A stretch of DNA of 64,000 nt from Puccinellia tenuiflora (GCA_012064385.1 QRDG01001973.1:993121-1057120); one strand, 5' to 3'; positions 45,510 through 57,716 are shown, counted from the stretch's first letter. The notes: generated by a model from the sequence alone, not told the origin. Program-made: numbers and translations.

Positions 45510-47698
45510 TGTAGCGCCCCGACCCCAGAACTATACAGTGAAACGTTGTGTAACCGGTCATGCTACACAATTGAGGGTTACTGAGTTTACCAATCCCAGG
45601 CCAATACTCCTTGGCAGGTGTGCTCGGAATGGATCATCGGCACACAACACCTCAATCATGCCATAAGCTCAGACATCGCTTCCATGTATAGTAAAGAGAC
45701 CGAGACTTGTGGAACGAACTGGCACATCACAGACTCTACGACACAAAGATATCATTCAACTCATATAATTGAGAAAGATAGCAAATGACACATCAGAGGT
45801 CACTGACCCATCATTACAACAAGCGGAAGCAAATTAAAGTTGTCTAAACAACAAGATCCAAATTATGGCCTAAGAGGCCTACAGATAAACAATTCCCAGC
45901 CAGCTTGTTCCACGACGTCCCAAGCTGCCACCTGGGAACCCCAGACTACTCGTCGAAGTCAACATAGAACCCACCTTCCAGTTCGGTGGCGTCCTCCTCT
46001 GAAACAAATAATAAGCAACAAAGCAAGGCTGAGTACGACGTACTCGCAAGAATTAGTAGGGCGATATAGGCCCGATGCAGACGGAGGCTTCAAAGCTATA
46101 TAAGTGGTTGTTTTGCATAAAGCTGGTTTTGTTTCCTTCCGAAGACTAGGACTCATGGCATCGTCTAAACAGAAAGTTTTCATAAGGGGATAAGATAGTA
46201 ACACTTTTCTCTTCGGTTCACAGGGAACCTACTATATTCAGCAACTCCACTTATCTCCACCAAGGCACTCCCTCGAATCACCCTCGAGGAAATGAACCTT
46301 TATCACACGTTGATTATGCAACCTCTAGCTGCCATTTGATTAAAGGTTCAGGTTATCTATGATCTCATAATCTATTCCCAAGTTGTCCATAACCGCGGAC
46401 ACGGCTTTTCGAAAAGATTAAACCCTGCAGGGGTGTACTGTTTTTACCATTGGTACCGTCCGACCCCTTGCCTGATCATTTAGCTCTCTTCCGGGGAAAG
46501 CCGGCAGGGCAGGCGCGGTTAAACCTTTACAAAGCATGAGACTATCCAAGGGTCATCGTGACGACAGGACAAGTTCAGCGCCTATTTCAACACCCTGCCC
46601 CATCGCCACTCCTATCAACACCACCATCATCACATCATCATCATCTTCACCTGCAACTCACACGCAAATGGAAAGCACAACTAGAGGACCCTTGGATACG
46701 CTCGTACTAATTATTCGGTTAGTAAGGAGCCCATACCCCCACCTTTGGAAGCACGCTCGGTCTTGGTTCAAGAGATAAGAACTCACACCTAGGGGCCAGA
46801 ACGAGACAAAACACCATCCCCGATGGCAACTCATCCCAGCCTTCTTAGCAATTAATTATCAACACAAGTCTCCACCAATGTCCGAACATTCCATTCACTT
46901 CACAATTATGGAAATAATCAACGGACAACTTAAGCATCCGACTAAGCATGGCTAAGCATATCTAAGCATGACATACAACAGATATGAATTATCTCAGGCC
47001 CACACTTCAACCTATGGTTCATAGGAGGGGAAACAGATAATGGTTCAGGGAGCATGCAAGTGATAGGATATTCTATACACTGACCAAAACTTGTCACCAG
47101 AATCGAATGCAATAATAGTATGGTGGATAAAAATACTTGGGTAATATGAGATATGCCAAGAAGGTTAGGTTAGCTCTTGCCTTGCTGGTAGTACTGGTCG
47201 CGCTGGTTGTCAAGGTATTGTGGTGGGACCTCGACTCCAGAATCTACCGAAACACAAACAACACAAGAAAGGAAATAAATAACAAGAATACAAGGTGCAA
47301 TGCACAATCATGATGATATGGTCATATTATGCATTTAAAAGGTATTGGGCATCTCCCACAAGTTAAATGGAACCCCTAAAATAAATATTGCAATTAACGG
47401 GTCAAAACTCCATCTTTAACTTAGTGATTTGCGTTATTTATCAAAACGTCCAGTACTGAAATATGGGGTAAATATGCATGAAAATGACATTATTTGATAG
47501 ATATTAACCCACTGATCGTTTTGGTACCTTGTTTGCATTTTTCCGATTAACGGTGAGGAAATAGTGATTTAAATGATTAAGCAATTGAAATCATTTTAAC
47601 CAATTCGCAAATGACATCAAGGTAAAAGTTATTTCCATACTGTGATTTTAACATAGTTGAATAGCATTTGAGTTGCTGATCAAATTGATATATCATTT
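45510..47698 (-). repeat. 5' LTR of the LARD-like element, truncated
   Basis: It aligns with 39235-41430 and stops inside the word ATATCATTT. The remaining about 2.05 kb of the LTR and the outer target duplication are missing. Confidence 0.9.
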
Positions 47699-48767
47699 CT
47701 CCGGCCTGGACAGGCTCCAACGGCTAGTTTTTGGGGGAGGCTATAAAAAACCTCCTTCCCCCCAAAACCTGGCGGCTGCTCTTGCTCACTTGTTCTTGCT
47801 CTTCCACTTTGCTCTAATCCTTGTGAGCTTGATTCCTCTCTTCCCCTGCAATGATTCTTGCCCAAATTTAGGGTTTCAAGAGAGGAGATCTAGATCTACC
47901 ATTCCACCAATCAAATTCTCCTCTTAGTGAGGGGAACCTTGTGGATCTAGATTTGGGATTGCTTTGTGTTCATCCCCTTTGTTCTTCCTCTCTTATTCCC
48001 TCCATAGCATTAGTTGCTTTGGTTGGAATTTGAGAGTGAAGGATTTGAGCACTTTGTGTGCTCTTGCCTTTTTGCATTTGTTGCATCGGGTTGTTCTCTC
48101 CACGGTGATACGTGAAGTTGAAGGTTGAGAAGCTTGTTACTCTTGGGTGCATTGTGTTCCCAAGAGCTTGTTGCCTCTTGGGTGCATTGTGTACCCTAGA
48201 CGGTTGGAGGTGCCGCGAAGCCTTCGAGTTGTGAAGCTTCGGCACGAGTTTGGGAGCCCCCAATTGAGTTGTGGGTGTGTGCCCCAAGAGAAGTTGTAAA
48301 GGGCTCCGGAATCCGCCCCGAAGGATTCCGATAGTGGAAGGTGAACCAATCCCTTGGGTGAGGTTCATCGGAGAATAGGGTGAGGCCTTTGTGGCATCTT
48401 GAGTAGGCCTCTTGTGGCGAGCTCACACCCCTCCAACGAGACGTACTCCCTTAACAAGGAGGAACTCGGGAATACATCCTCGTCTCCGCGTGACTCGGTT
48501 ATTTCTATACCCGAGCTTTACTTATGCAATTTACATTGTGATAGCCTTCGTGCTTGAAGTTCTTTTCTATAGCTATCACCTTGTTGCTTCAATTGCTTAG
48601 CATAAGTTGTTGGTGCACATAGGTGAGCCTAGTAATTAGGTTGTTGGCTTGTTAATTTAAACACATAGTTTTATTCCGCAATTATCAAACCCCTAATTAG
48701 AAAAAGTTTTAATCGCCTATTCACCCCCCCCCCTCTAGGCGACATCTCGGGCATAGTTGTTCTTTCA
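47699..48767 (+). repeat. 5' LTR of the Copia-like element, truncated
   Basis: It carries the core promoter (GGCTATAAAAAACC, about 47739) and downstream R/U5 sequence but lacks the first 1.4 kb of U3. Confidence 0.87.
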
Positions 48768-48769
48768 AT

Positions 48770-48782
48770 TGGTATCAGAGCC
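48770..48782 (+). promoter_or_regulatory. tRNA-Met primer-binding site of the Copia-like element
   Basis: TGGTATCAGAGCC, two bases after the end of the left LTR. Confidence 0.88.
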
Positions 48783-48821
48783 TCGTCTCTCTTGTTTGGC
48801 TTTACCGCCTAGAGAGTAAAG

Positions 48822-51149
48822 ATGTCGTCTAGGGATTTAGTGCACAATTCTTTGTTTAGATTTAATGGCACAAATTTTAATGTTTGGAAAACTCATATGC
48901 TTAGACACTTACGGGTCTTGGACCCTAATATTGAGCGTATCTTAGATATAGGTTTTTCTCCTCCAAAGGATTGCGAAAGTAAGACTTTAGAGGATGAGAA
49001 AAACTTATATCTAGATGCTCTAGCATCTAACGAGTTTTGCAAGTTTGTGAGTGTAGTTGTGTTTGAGTCAATCATGCCTCTCCGGGATGCTCATGAGCTA
49101 TGGACCAAGCTTCAAGATAAATATGGAGTGTCCAACTCTATTGAGGATGATTGCTCTCCCTCCACCTCCGGCCGTGACGAGTTCTCGTCTTTGTCTACTT
49201 CACCAAAAGGAGGTAAGATGGTGAGTAGTGATAGGCTTTGCAATTTGGATAGTGAGCTCGTTGTTGATGATCAATTATCTCTATCTTATTGCAATGCTTC
49301 ATCGTTGGACATAAACACACATAGCACCATAAATGATTTACATGCTAGTGTTGATAGTCCTTGCATATCATCTAACACTTGCTTGGATGAATCTCTTTAT
49401 GATATGCTTGCTTTATCTTGTTGCCATGATAAAAATGCTTGTGTTCCCTCTAAATCTTGCATTGATAATAATGTAGAGGAAACCAAATTTGCTATGCAAC
49501 AAGATATGAACTTAAGTAGTTCAAAAATTAATTGCTCTTCATCCACCTCTCATTGCCTTATGGCTAAATCGTCTTCTAGCAATGATAATAATAATGATGA
49601 CAATGATGATGATAAAAATGATGAAGAAGATGATGTGGAAAAGGTTAATGCTAGGCTTCAAAATAACGGTCTTACGATTCTTAAAGCCCTCCCTAAAAAT
49701 AAAAATGCTCAAGCTATGCTATTTGAAATTATGAAAACTCTTATTGAGCGTGGGGAAACTATTGAAGCCTTGGAAGCAAGCCTTGAAGAAAAGGGTAAGA
49801 TCGAAAGAGATGATGCTATGGAGAAAGCATCGTTAGAAGATGCTCTTGAGGAAGAGCAAGAGACTCGTGCTTCTCTTGAGGAGAAACTTGAAAATATTGA
49901 GGAGTCTCATAATGAAATAATTGCTAAAATTATTAAAGAACGTGACCATGCTCATGCTAAATATAAGGTCACGAAAAATGAAAATGCTAGATTAAATGAT
50001 GAGCTTGCTAAGATTTCTTCTTCCACCCCTAATGTCAATGATGCTTGTGCTACTAACTCAATTTCTTGTGAAGCATCTATGTCGAAGGAGAATGATGAGC
50101 TAAGGTCTCAACTTGAGGTGCTAACTAGCAAGTATAAGAAGTTGGAAACAAGTCATGAAAAGCTATCTAGCTCTAATGATGATCTTCTAGCATCCCATGG
50201 GAAGTTGGAAGAAGATCATGAAAAACTATCTAGCTCTAATGATGAACTTCTTGCATCCTATGCTTGTCTCAAGTTAGCTCATGAGGCCATCACTGCAAAG
50301 GTAACATCTAGTGAGCCTCATGTGGATAATAGCACAACTTCAACCAAAAATGCTATATTGCCATGTGCTAGTCCTAGTAGTTCATCCACTAAAAATGTTG
50401 GTACATCTTGTGATGGATTACTTGCTTTGTCTTGTTGTCATTGCAATGAAGCTTCTACTTCCTCTAGTGCCTTTGTTGTCACTAACCATGTAGAGCAATC
50501 AAAAGACCTCAAGGCCCAAGCCACTTCTATGAAGAAAGGCTTGGAAAAGCGTCATGAGGGGAAGAGTGCACTTGACAACATTTTGAGTATGCAACAATCC
50601 CCTAATGACAAGAGTGGACTTGGATTCAACACCAACAACAAGAACAAGTCCAAGGTTGAGAAGAAGAAGAAGGGCCAAGTTCAAGTCAAGAACCCGGCCA
50701 AGATCACTTGCTTCAAGTGCAAGGTTGAAGGGCACCACGTTCGGGATTGCCCAATGAAGAAGAAGAAGCCCCTTAGTGAGAAGCAACTAGGGAAGCGGCC
50801 CCTTGTTCAAACTCGTGCTCAACCACGTGTTGAACAAAGGCCACCTCCCAAGAAGACTCAAGCTATTGCTCCTCGAGTTGAAGAGCCTATTAAGAAGAAG
50901 AAGAGTCGGTGTTGCTACCTTTGCCGTGGCAAAGGTCATTTTGCTTCTTCATGCACTATCGGTACCTCTTCCTCTCCTATCATAATTGATGATGCATATT
51001 CTCTTAGGAAGGATAGAGTTGGCAATGTGTTTGCCAAGTATGTGGGAGCTCAAAGTGGTGGCATGAAAAGCACCATTTGGGTTCCCAAACCTATTGTGAC
51101 TAACCTCTTAGGACCCAACTCGGTTGGGGACCAACAAGCTCAAACTTGA
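48822..51149 (+). CDS. Copia-type Gag protein, 775 aa
   Basis: This is the intact capsid-like protein of the element. Residues about 10-110 are the Copia gag N-terminal region (FRFNGTNFNVWKTHML to HELWTKLQDKYG). A Ser/Cys-rich region and an acidic run (NDDNDDDKNDEEDDVEK, about 258-275) follow. A long charged coiled coil covers about 280-490 and includes a duplicated segment, EKLSSSND(D/E)LLAS, at about 445-485. Two CCHC zinc knuckles lie near the C-terminus: CFKCKVEGHHVRDC from Cys630 and CYLCRGKGHFASSC from Cys698. The start is 40 bp after the primer-binding site. Gag proteins package element RNA; with no pol frame present, enzymes must come from another element. At 775 aa it is much longer than usual Copia gag domains because of the coiled coil. 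Confidence 0.88.
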   Translation: MSSRDLVHNSLFRFNGTNFNVWKTHMLRHLRVLDPNIERILDIGFSPPKDCESKTLEDEKNLYLDALASNEFCKFVSVVVFESIMPLRDAHELWTKLQDKYGVSNSIEDDCSPSTSGRDEFSSLSTSPKGGKMVSSDRLCNLDSELVVDDQLSLSYCNASSLDINTHSTINDLHASVDSPCISSNTCLDESLYDMLALSCCHDKNACVPSKSCIDNNVEETKFAMQQDMNLSSSKINCSSSTSHCLMAKSSSSNDNNNDDNDDDKNDEEDDVEKVNARLQNNGLTILKALPKNKNAQAMLFEIMKTLIERGETIEALEASLEEKGKIERDDAMEKASLEDALEEEQETRASLEEKLENIEESHNEIIAKIIKERDHAHAKYKVTKNENARLNDELAKISSSTPNVNDACATNSISCEASMSKENDELRSQLEVLTSKYKKLETSHEKLSSSNDDLLASHGKLEEDHEKLSSSNDELLASYACLKLAHEAITAKVTSSEPHVDNSTTSTKNAILPCASPSSSSTKNVGTSCDGLLALSCCHCNEASTSSSAFVVTNHVEQSKDLKAQATSMKKGLEKRHEGKSALDNILSMQQSPNDKSGLGFNTNNKNKSKVEKKKKGQVQVKNPAKITCFKCKVEGHHVRDCPMKKKKPLSEKQLGKRPLVQTRAQPRVEQRPPPKKTQAIAPRVEEPIKKKKSRCCYLCRGKGHFASSCTIGTSSSPIIIDDAYSLRKDRVGNVFAKYVGAQSGGMKSTIWVPKPIVTNLLGPNSVGDQQAQT

Positions 51150-54100
51150 TCAATAGGTGTTTGTGGAGGACATTGGTGACTTGGGTTCTTTTGAAGAATT
51201 AAGGGATCTTCATGGTTTTATCTCATCAAGCCAAGTCAATTGGATCATCACATATCTATCTCTTAACCAATGCTTCCTCCTTGCGGTAACTTGTATTTAA
51301 CTCATATATTCATTGAAAGTTGCTTGCTCCCTTGCATGTGTTAGTCTTGTTCCTAATATGTGCTTGTATGTGATATGCTTCTTTCCTACTAGTCTTGTTA
51401 CTCAAGGTTGTGTATGTTAGTTGTGTATCATGTATGTGTAATTTGTGTGTTGAGCTTTTTGGATCTTGTGTTGATTTTAATTGGCTCTTTGAGATATTAA
51501 TAGACTATCCCATTTTGGGGGAGTGATGTGCTTTGTGCACCTCACAAACCTAAAATGTATGTACATGAAGCACACCACCTAGTATTGATATTTCATATTA
51601 TCTAGTTACTATGTGGTATGTCATATTCATGAGAAATTCAAATTCTATAATGTCCATTAATTTCTCTAGTTGGTTTTATTTGCCTCTTGTTTAAAAATAA
51701 AATGAATTATCACATTATGGGGGAGTAATAAGCTATGTGCATATTACAATCACATAAAAATGTGAACATTTGAGGTTTGCCACTTAGAGTTGATATGCAT
51801 TGTGTGAGGTTGCTTGGTGTGGTTTTTCTCTAATATGCATTCCCATATATTAGGTGAGAAACCATTTGTTTCCTTTTATTCTAACCATGGCTTTGCCGGT
51901 TGGTTCGAATAATTGAAACTACCAACAAACCTATTTAAAAAAAATGGTGTTTTAATTCCTATCTTTTGCCATTTGCTAGTTTGTGGTGAAGTTGGTCTTG
52001 TACATCATTCCTTTATACCACCGAGAAATATCTCTATATACTCCTTGTCCATGACAAGTGATAATAGTAATTGTGGTGGATTTTGTAGACCATATTCACA
52101 TTGGCTCTTGCGTTGATTTGCTTTATCTATTGCCTTACTTGCCTTTTGAATGGATCCTATCTTTCAATCGGTAGTATTTAGTGTTTTAGATAACATATGG
52201 AGAGTAATGATCCCTTGTGCATGCATTTTGTATTCAAATGCAAATATCTAAGATAATGCATTAATCTTGGTGGAGCATTCCTTTTTATTTAGAACACTAT
52301 TCTTTCTATCAATTTTTGATCCTCTCAATTGGCATTTGATTCTTTATCTTGTGTTGGTACCTTCAATTGGTATTAATTGGAATTTAATATCTCCTTCATA
52401 GATATTTTTTCCAATTGATATTTATTATGGGAGTCTTGATACCTTTTTGCCTTTTTCCTTTACTTGATTTCGGTCAAGTATCACCCTCTTCTTGGTATCT
52501 TTTCTCCTAAATTGACATTTGTTGTTTTAATTGGTATCTTATTTTCAATTGGTGTCTTATCAATCATTTGTTGTGATTGATTTGATTCCTTTTGATATCA
52601 CACCTCATGTGTTGATGTGTTATGGAATCAATCATTTGTTGATTTGATTTTTTTTCTCAATCATGTGTTGATTTGGATTTTGATATAATTTGGACAACCA
52701 TTTCTTGTCACACCTTGGTGTGCTTTTTTGGTTTACTTGGTGTTTTTGTCCAATTTGTATCTCTTTTGGTTCTTGTAAGTCTATGCTTGCTTTTTACTAG
52801 TATATATATTATTTAGCATGCTAGTCTTTCTAGTTCCAATATATAGGGGATACTCCACCGAATTCTAAATCGGCTAAGATGTGCATGAAATTCAATTTCA
52901 TATCTATATGCACATATTTATGTGGAGTGTTTCCTATATATTGTAGTTTATCTAACTACTATGGGACCCAATGAGTTTGGGAACCATTTTTTACTCTAAT
53001 TGTGTTTTAGATACAATGGAGATGCATTGGATGCTTGCCTCATTCATAAGGAAGGTGTTCTCACCGTGTGATTGTCGGAGTCAAGCTTTGATGACAAACA
53101 AACTCTCATCATCTTCATCATCAATGCATCTCGGTAACAAGTATCTATCCCATGCATACTTTTCTAGTTCCAACCTTGTGTAGGTTACCTCTTAGCATGA
53201 ATGCTCTTATATGCAATTGTTGTGGTTTTGGCCTATTTCCTTCACTTAATATATCTTTGTGATATGTGTGATGAATTTGCAAAAACCTTTTCTTCAATTG
53301 ATATTATTTCCTTGTGATACTTGTTGCCTATTTCAAAGCATCTCCACTATCTCTTGTTCCCTTAGTGATATGTGTGATGCATTTGATATATTTGAAGTTC
53401 ATTTATGTACAATGAGATAAATTTGAGCTATGTGCTATGCTTTTAAGCAACAATCTCATTTGTATATTTATGACTTCCCTTTGGATACCTTGTTATCTTT
53501 TTCCCGAACCATTTCGTATGTATATGTTTCTTTGAGGATGTATATCTTCAATGGTTTGTCTAATAAGAAACCTATACATATGAGAGAGGTCATCTTTTAG
53601 TTGGTATCCTATTTCCTTTGAGCCACCTTGTTTTTCATCTATAATTCTTTGGTGGCTCCAAATTTGCCTCATGAGTGCTTGTCTTAGTGTTTATTGGTAT
53701 CTTTACACACTCATGTATTTGTTGAAGATCTTTTACCTCATGCTTACCATGGTGAGCATGTTGATTTTTATTGGCTAAATGCTCTCACTAGCTTTTGGCA
53801 TTTTCAATTGGTTTTAGTTTCCAATTGGTATCCCTAAGCGTGTGAACATATTTCTTTAAAAGATCTCTTTTCTCGGTTGGGCCTATCTTACGTTGATTTT
53901 TTTAAAAATTGGTATCTACTTATGGCTCAACCACATCTTTGGTGCAAGTGCTATGATTTGCTATTGCATTATACACTATTGCACTTGTTGCGTGTTCTAG
54001 ATGATTTTGGGGGAGTGAGGATACCATATTTGTGCACTCTTCATTTTGTGCATAAACATTGGGGAGCTTCTCCATTTTTATTTGGAACTCTTGCTATGGA

Positions 54101-54485
54101 TCTTTTCATTTGCTTTGCTCCTTTGTGGAGATGTTTAAAATGATTTCATCGTTTTGCAATCTATGGATCCTCAATATAGTTTGATTTCCTCTAATTATTC
54201 GTTAATGAATAAGTGCATTTGATTTCACTCATATCTTGAGAAATGCACACCTTTATGGAGGAACTCTTATTATATTGGCTCTCTAAATTTTTCTTCCCAT
54301 TTCGGCAATCGATGCCAATGGGGGAGAAGTTTAGAGGGTTTAAGGGAATTTGGGTATTTATGCTTTTGTTGCATTTGCCTTCAATGCGCTTTGCATCCTT
54401 GCTCGTGTGTCTTGCAAAGATGCTTTATTCATTATATAAACCCTCTTAAAAAGGGATTGTCATCAATTACCAAAATGGGGGAGAT
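51150..54485 (+). other. Non-coding 3' interior of the Copia-like element
   Basis: AT-rich, with many stops and no pol motifs. The purine-rich word TGGGGGAG occurs at about 51516, 51718, 54006, 54318 and 54476. Only the last one adjoins the LTR and serves as the real polypurine tract. Confidence 0.6.
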
Positions 54486-56998
54486 TGAAAGTGCATGGTT
54501 GATCCCATGCATGGTTTTGGTAATTAATGACAATCTCTATGGACTAATATTTGCATTGATCTCTATGTGTAGGTTGTCCTTTAGCTTGTGTCAAGATCAT
54601 TTGTTGATCAAGGCCAAGCTTGCTTGAGGTTAGAAGATCATTTGTTGATCAAGGCCAAGCTTGTCTCCATGTGTTGGAGTCAAGGTGCTTTGCTTGATCT
54701 CCATTTGTTGGAGTCAAGCTCAAGGGAAGAAAAGATTTGTGTTGATCAAGGCTAAGTGCGGGTTGATCGACACTCAAGTCCAAGTGAAGACATGCCGAAG
54801 AGTGCTTTCCCCATCTTTGTGTATGGGGGAGCGTCATGTGAATCTTCACCAAGCGAAGCGCAATGAAGAAAGGTGGTGCGTCTTGAGGAGTTGAAGTTCG
54901 TCTTCATCGACCTCAAGTGGTTTAAGCGCAAGGCAAAGGTATGATCTTGGTAGGGCTTTTATTTTACCGGTCTCATTATGTTTAGTGAGAGACCGGGTTA
55001 TAGGATAGATAGCCGTACTATCAAGAGGGGCTCTCGACCGAGTATCATGATCATATCGTTCGTGGAGAGCTCAAACCTTTGCATCCATGCAATCACCTTT
55101 ATTGGTTCTTATTTGGCTTTTATCCATGTGAGAATTTAGAGCTTGTGTTCATCTCCATACCAAGCTCTAGTTCATCAAAAACGGATCTCATGAATATCTT
55201 TTTGCGTTTTTGATATCGGAGGTTTTACCGGTTTGTCTCTTCTACGAGAGGTCAAACTCTCTCCTTATATTTTCCTCCTCACATGATAGACTATGATGTG
55301 TATATGCATGATCTTGTAGGGCTTGTGATTATCTTCGGAACAAGCCCAAGATCATTGAAAACGGAGTCTTGATGAAAAGCTTGTGCGTTTTCGGTGTTGG
55401 AGATTTTGCCGGTTCATCCGCTTGGAAAGGTCTCACCATTACATCCCTCCGCACAATCTCCTTTGCTTGTTATCATATTTTCAGTTTTTGTAGGGTAAGC
55501 TCTTGTCGTCATCTTTCCAACAAAATTGGATTCACTCGATTCGGACTTCATTTGCAAAAGTTATGACAGTTCTGGTTCTCTCTGTTTGGATCTACCCCGG
55601 AGAGGGTCCGGAGTCTCCGGTCACACCGGAGTCTCCGCCCCCTGTGACCCCCTGTTATTTTCGCTGCCGTTTGTCTGCTGTGGTGCGCTTCTGGACAGGG
55701 GTCCGGAGGTACCCCGGAGATGGACTGGAGTCTCCGGCCCAAGGGACCCGGAATCTCCGACCCCAAGTTTTCTCCCCGCTCTTTGCATCTGTGTGGTGCG
55801 CCTCTGGATAGGGGTCCGGAGCTACCCCGGAGGGTGCCCGGAGTCTCCGGCCTGGCCGGAATCTCCGGCCTCCCCGATGACCCAGCAGGCCAGAGTCTCC
55901 GGTCACTTACTCCGGAGTCTCCGGCCTGGACAGGCTCCAACGGCTAGTTTTTGGGGGAGGCTATAAAAAGCCTCCTTCCCCCCCCCCCCCCCCCCCAAAA
56001 CCTGGCGGCTACTCTTGCTCACTTGTTCTTACTCTTCCCATTTGCTCTAATCCTTGTGAGCTTGATTCCTCTCTTCCCCTCCAATGATTCTTGCCCAAAT
56101 TTAGGGTTTTAAGAGAGGAGATCTAGATCTACCATTCCACCAATCAAATTCTCCTCTTAGTGAGGGGAACCTTGTGTATCTAGATTTGGGGTTGCTTTGT
56201 GTTCATCCCCTTTGTTTTCCTCTCTTATTCCCTTCATAGCATTAGTTGCTTTGGTTGGAATTTGAGAGTGAAGGATTTGAGCACTTTGTGTGCTCTTGCC
56301 TTTTGCATTTGTTGCATCGGGTTGCTCTCTCCACGGTGATACATGAAGTTGAAGGTTGAGAAGCTTGTTACTCTTGGGTGCATTGTGTTCCGAAGAGCTT
56401 GTTGCCTCTTGTGTGCATTGTGTACCCTAGACGGTTGGAGGTGCCGCGAAGCCTTCGAGTTGTGAAGCTTCGGCACAAGTTTGGGAGCCCCCAATTGAGT
56501 TGTGGGTGTGTGCCCCAAGGGAAGTTGTAAAGGGTTCCGGAATCCGCCCCGAAGGATTCCGATAGTGGAAGGTGAACCAATCCCTTGGGTGAGGTTCATC
56601 GGAGAATAGGGTGAGGCCTTTGTGGCATCTTGAGTAGGCCTCTTGTGGCGAGCTCACACCCCTCCAACGAGACGTACTCCCTTAACAAGGAGGAACTCGG
56701 GAATACATCCTCGTCTCCGCGTGCCTCGGTTATTTCTATACCCGAGCTTTACTTATGCAATTTACATTGTGATAGCCTTCGTGCTTGAAGTTCTTTTCTA
56801 TAGCTATCACCTTGTTGCTTCGAATTGCTTAGCATAAGTTGTTGGTGCACATAGGTGAGCCTAGTAATTAGGTTGTTGTCTTGTTAATTTGAACACATAG
56901 TTTTATTCCGCAATTATCAAGCCCCTAATTAGAAAAGGTTTTAATCGACTATTCACCCCCCCCCTCTAGGCGACATCTCGGGCATAGTTGTTCTTTCA
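54486..56998 (+). repeat. 3' LTR of the Copia-like element (complete)
   Basis: TG...CA ends. U3 contains GTTGATCAAGGCCAAGCTTG duplicates (54604-54664) and the CCGGAGTCTCCGG cluster. A TATA box (GGCTATAAAAAGCC) lies at about 55959, followed by a C-run (about 55978-55996) that is short in the left LTR. Confidence 0.9.
55600..55932. repeat. Cluster of palindromic CCGGAGTCTCCGG motifs in the LTR U3
   Basis: About eight exact or one-mismatch copies of the 13-bp near-palindrome CCGGAGTCTCCGG (for example 55608, 55627, 55727, 55838, 55912) plus three copies of a (G/C)TACCCCGGAG word lie in 330 bp, just upstream of the LTR TATA box. Confidence 0.88.
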
Positions 56999-57716
56999 CC
57001 CACCAAGTGCAATGTGGGCCACTAGCCTAGGCCACGAGGCTTCTTGATCCCCCGTCGACCCCGTCCAGGTAAGTATGAAACAAGGTCGCACATCGCCCTC
57101 TTTTTATAGCTAGTTCTCCCGGTCGACGCACGTTGGCTGGGCGAGGTGGGACTAAAAGACTCGAAGCGAGCTGGACTGGGATGGCCAGGAGTTACGAAAC
57201 ATGCCGCTATTGGATTGGAGCAGCTAAATTGGGCTATACGGGAAAGGCTGAAATAGGTACGTGAGCGTGAAAACACATATCTACTCAATTGCCAGCCCGA
57301 CACTACTACAGTAGTTCTGCTAAAGACAAATCTAAATCGCCAATATTTACTGTTATTACTTGGTTGTATTTTCTCTCGTGTGATCAAAATAGTACTCACT
57401 CCATCTTATGCAGTTTTTATTTCTATATATATATATATAAATCAAGAATAAACGTCTTATTTACTTATAAACGCTGCGAGGGGATCGTGAGCACATGTGT
57501 GACGACCTAGCCTCGGAAGATCTAGATCGCACAAGGGGAGTAGGTAGCAGGAAGGGGAATTTGGGGTGAGGGACAGCAAGCAGAGGATGAGAGGCAGAGA
57601 AGAGGATGAGAAGCAATTCACGTTTCACTTCATTGATACTCCACACCGATTCGGGGTACAGCTATATAACACCACTCATTGATACTCCACAGGCCCACAC
57701 ACTTACAGCCCACCAC
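56999..57716. other. Intergenic with short duplications, no supported gene
   Basis: TTGATACTCCACA recurs at about 57631, 57680 and 57737. A (TA)n run lies at 57426-57439. Frames here show no domain. Confidence 0.4.

Larger units (their letters stand above)
39235..47698 (-). mobile_element. LARD-like LTR retrotransposon with 4.2-kb LTRs, 5' LTR truncated
   Basis: The left LTR (39235-43471, TGTACCGCCCCGACC to GGGCTGTTACA) is the 3' LTR on the minus strand. The right LTR (45510-47698) matches its first 2.2 kb, then stops abruptly. Next to the right LTR lies a minus-strand primer-binding site (TGGTATCAGAGC, 45495-45506), and next to the left LTR a polypurine tract (read as TCCCCCTTAC, 43478-43487). 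The 2.0-kb interior (43472-45509) has no recognisable gag or pol. Long LTRs with a short non-coding interior are the hallmark of LARDs (the Sukkula/Dasheng type of architecture); family membership is not claimed. The LTR copies show only about seven substitutions and two small indels over about 2.2 kb, so the insertion is very recent. Confidence 0.87.
47699..56998 (+). mobile_element. Non-autonomous Copia-like LTR retrotransposon, left LTR truncated
   Basis: The right LTR is complete (54486-56998, 2.5 kb; TGAAAGTGCATGG to GTTCTTTCA). The left one is only its last 1.07 kb (47699-48767, matching 55919-56998). A primer-binding site (TGGTATCAGAGCC) starts at 48770 and a polypurine tract (ATGGGGGAGAT) abuts the right LTR. 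The interior has one intact gag frame (48822-51149), then 3.3 kb of AT-rich sequence without protease, integrase or RT. The gag type (N-terminal W/F-rich region, CCHC knuckles) fits Copia. No target duplication can be checked because the left end is lost. Confidence 0.88.

Noticed and set aside
47970..48600. Frames repeated at 56234-56837
   Set aside because: Inside the LTR pair of the Copia-like element.
55503..55966. Frames rich in SPVTPES/GVRRYPG-type repeats
   Set aside because: Direct translation of the CCGGAGTCTCCGG motif cluster in the LTR.
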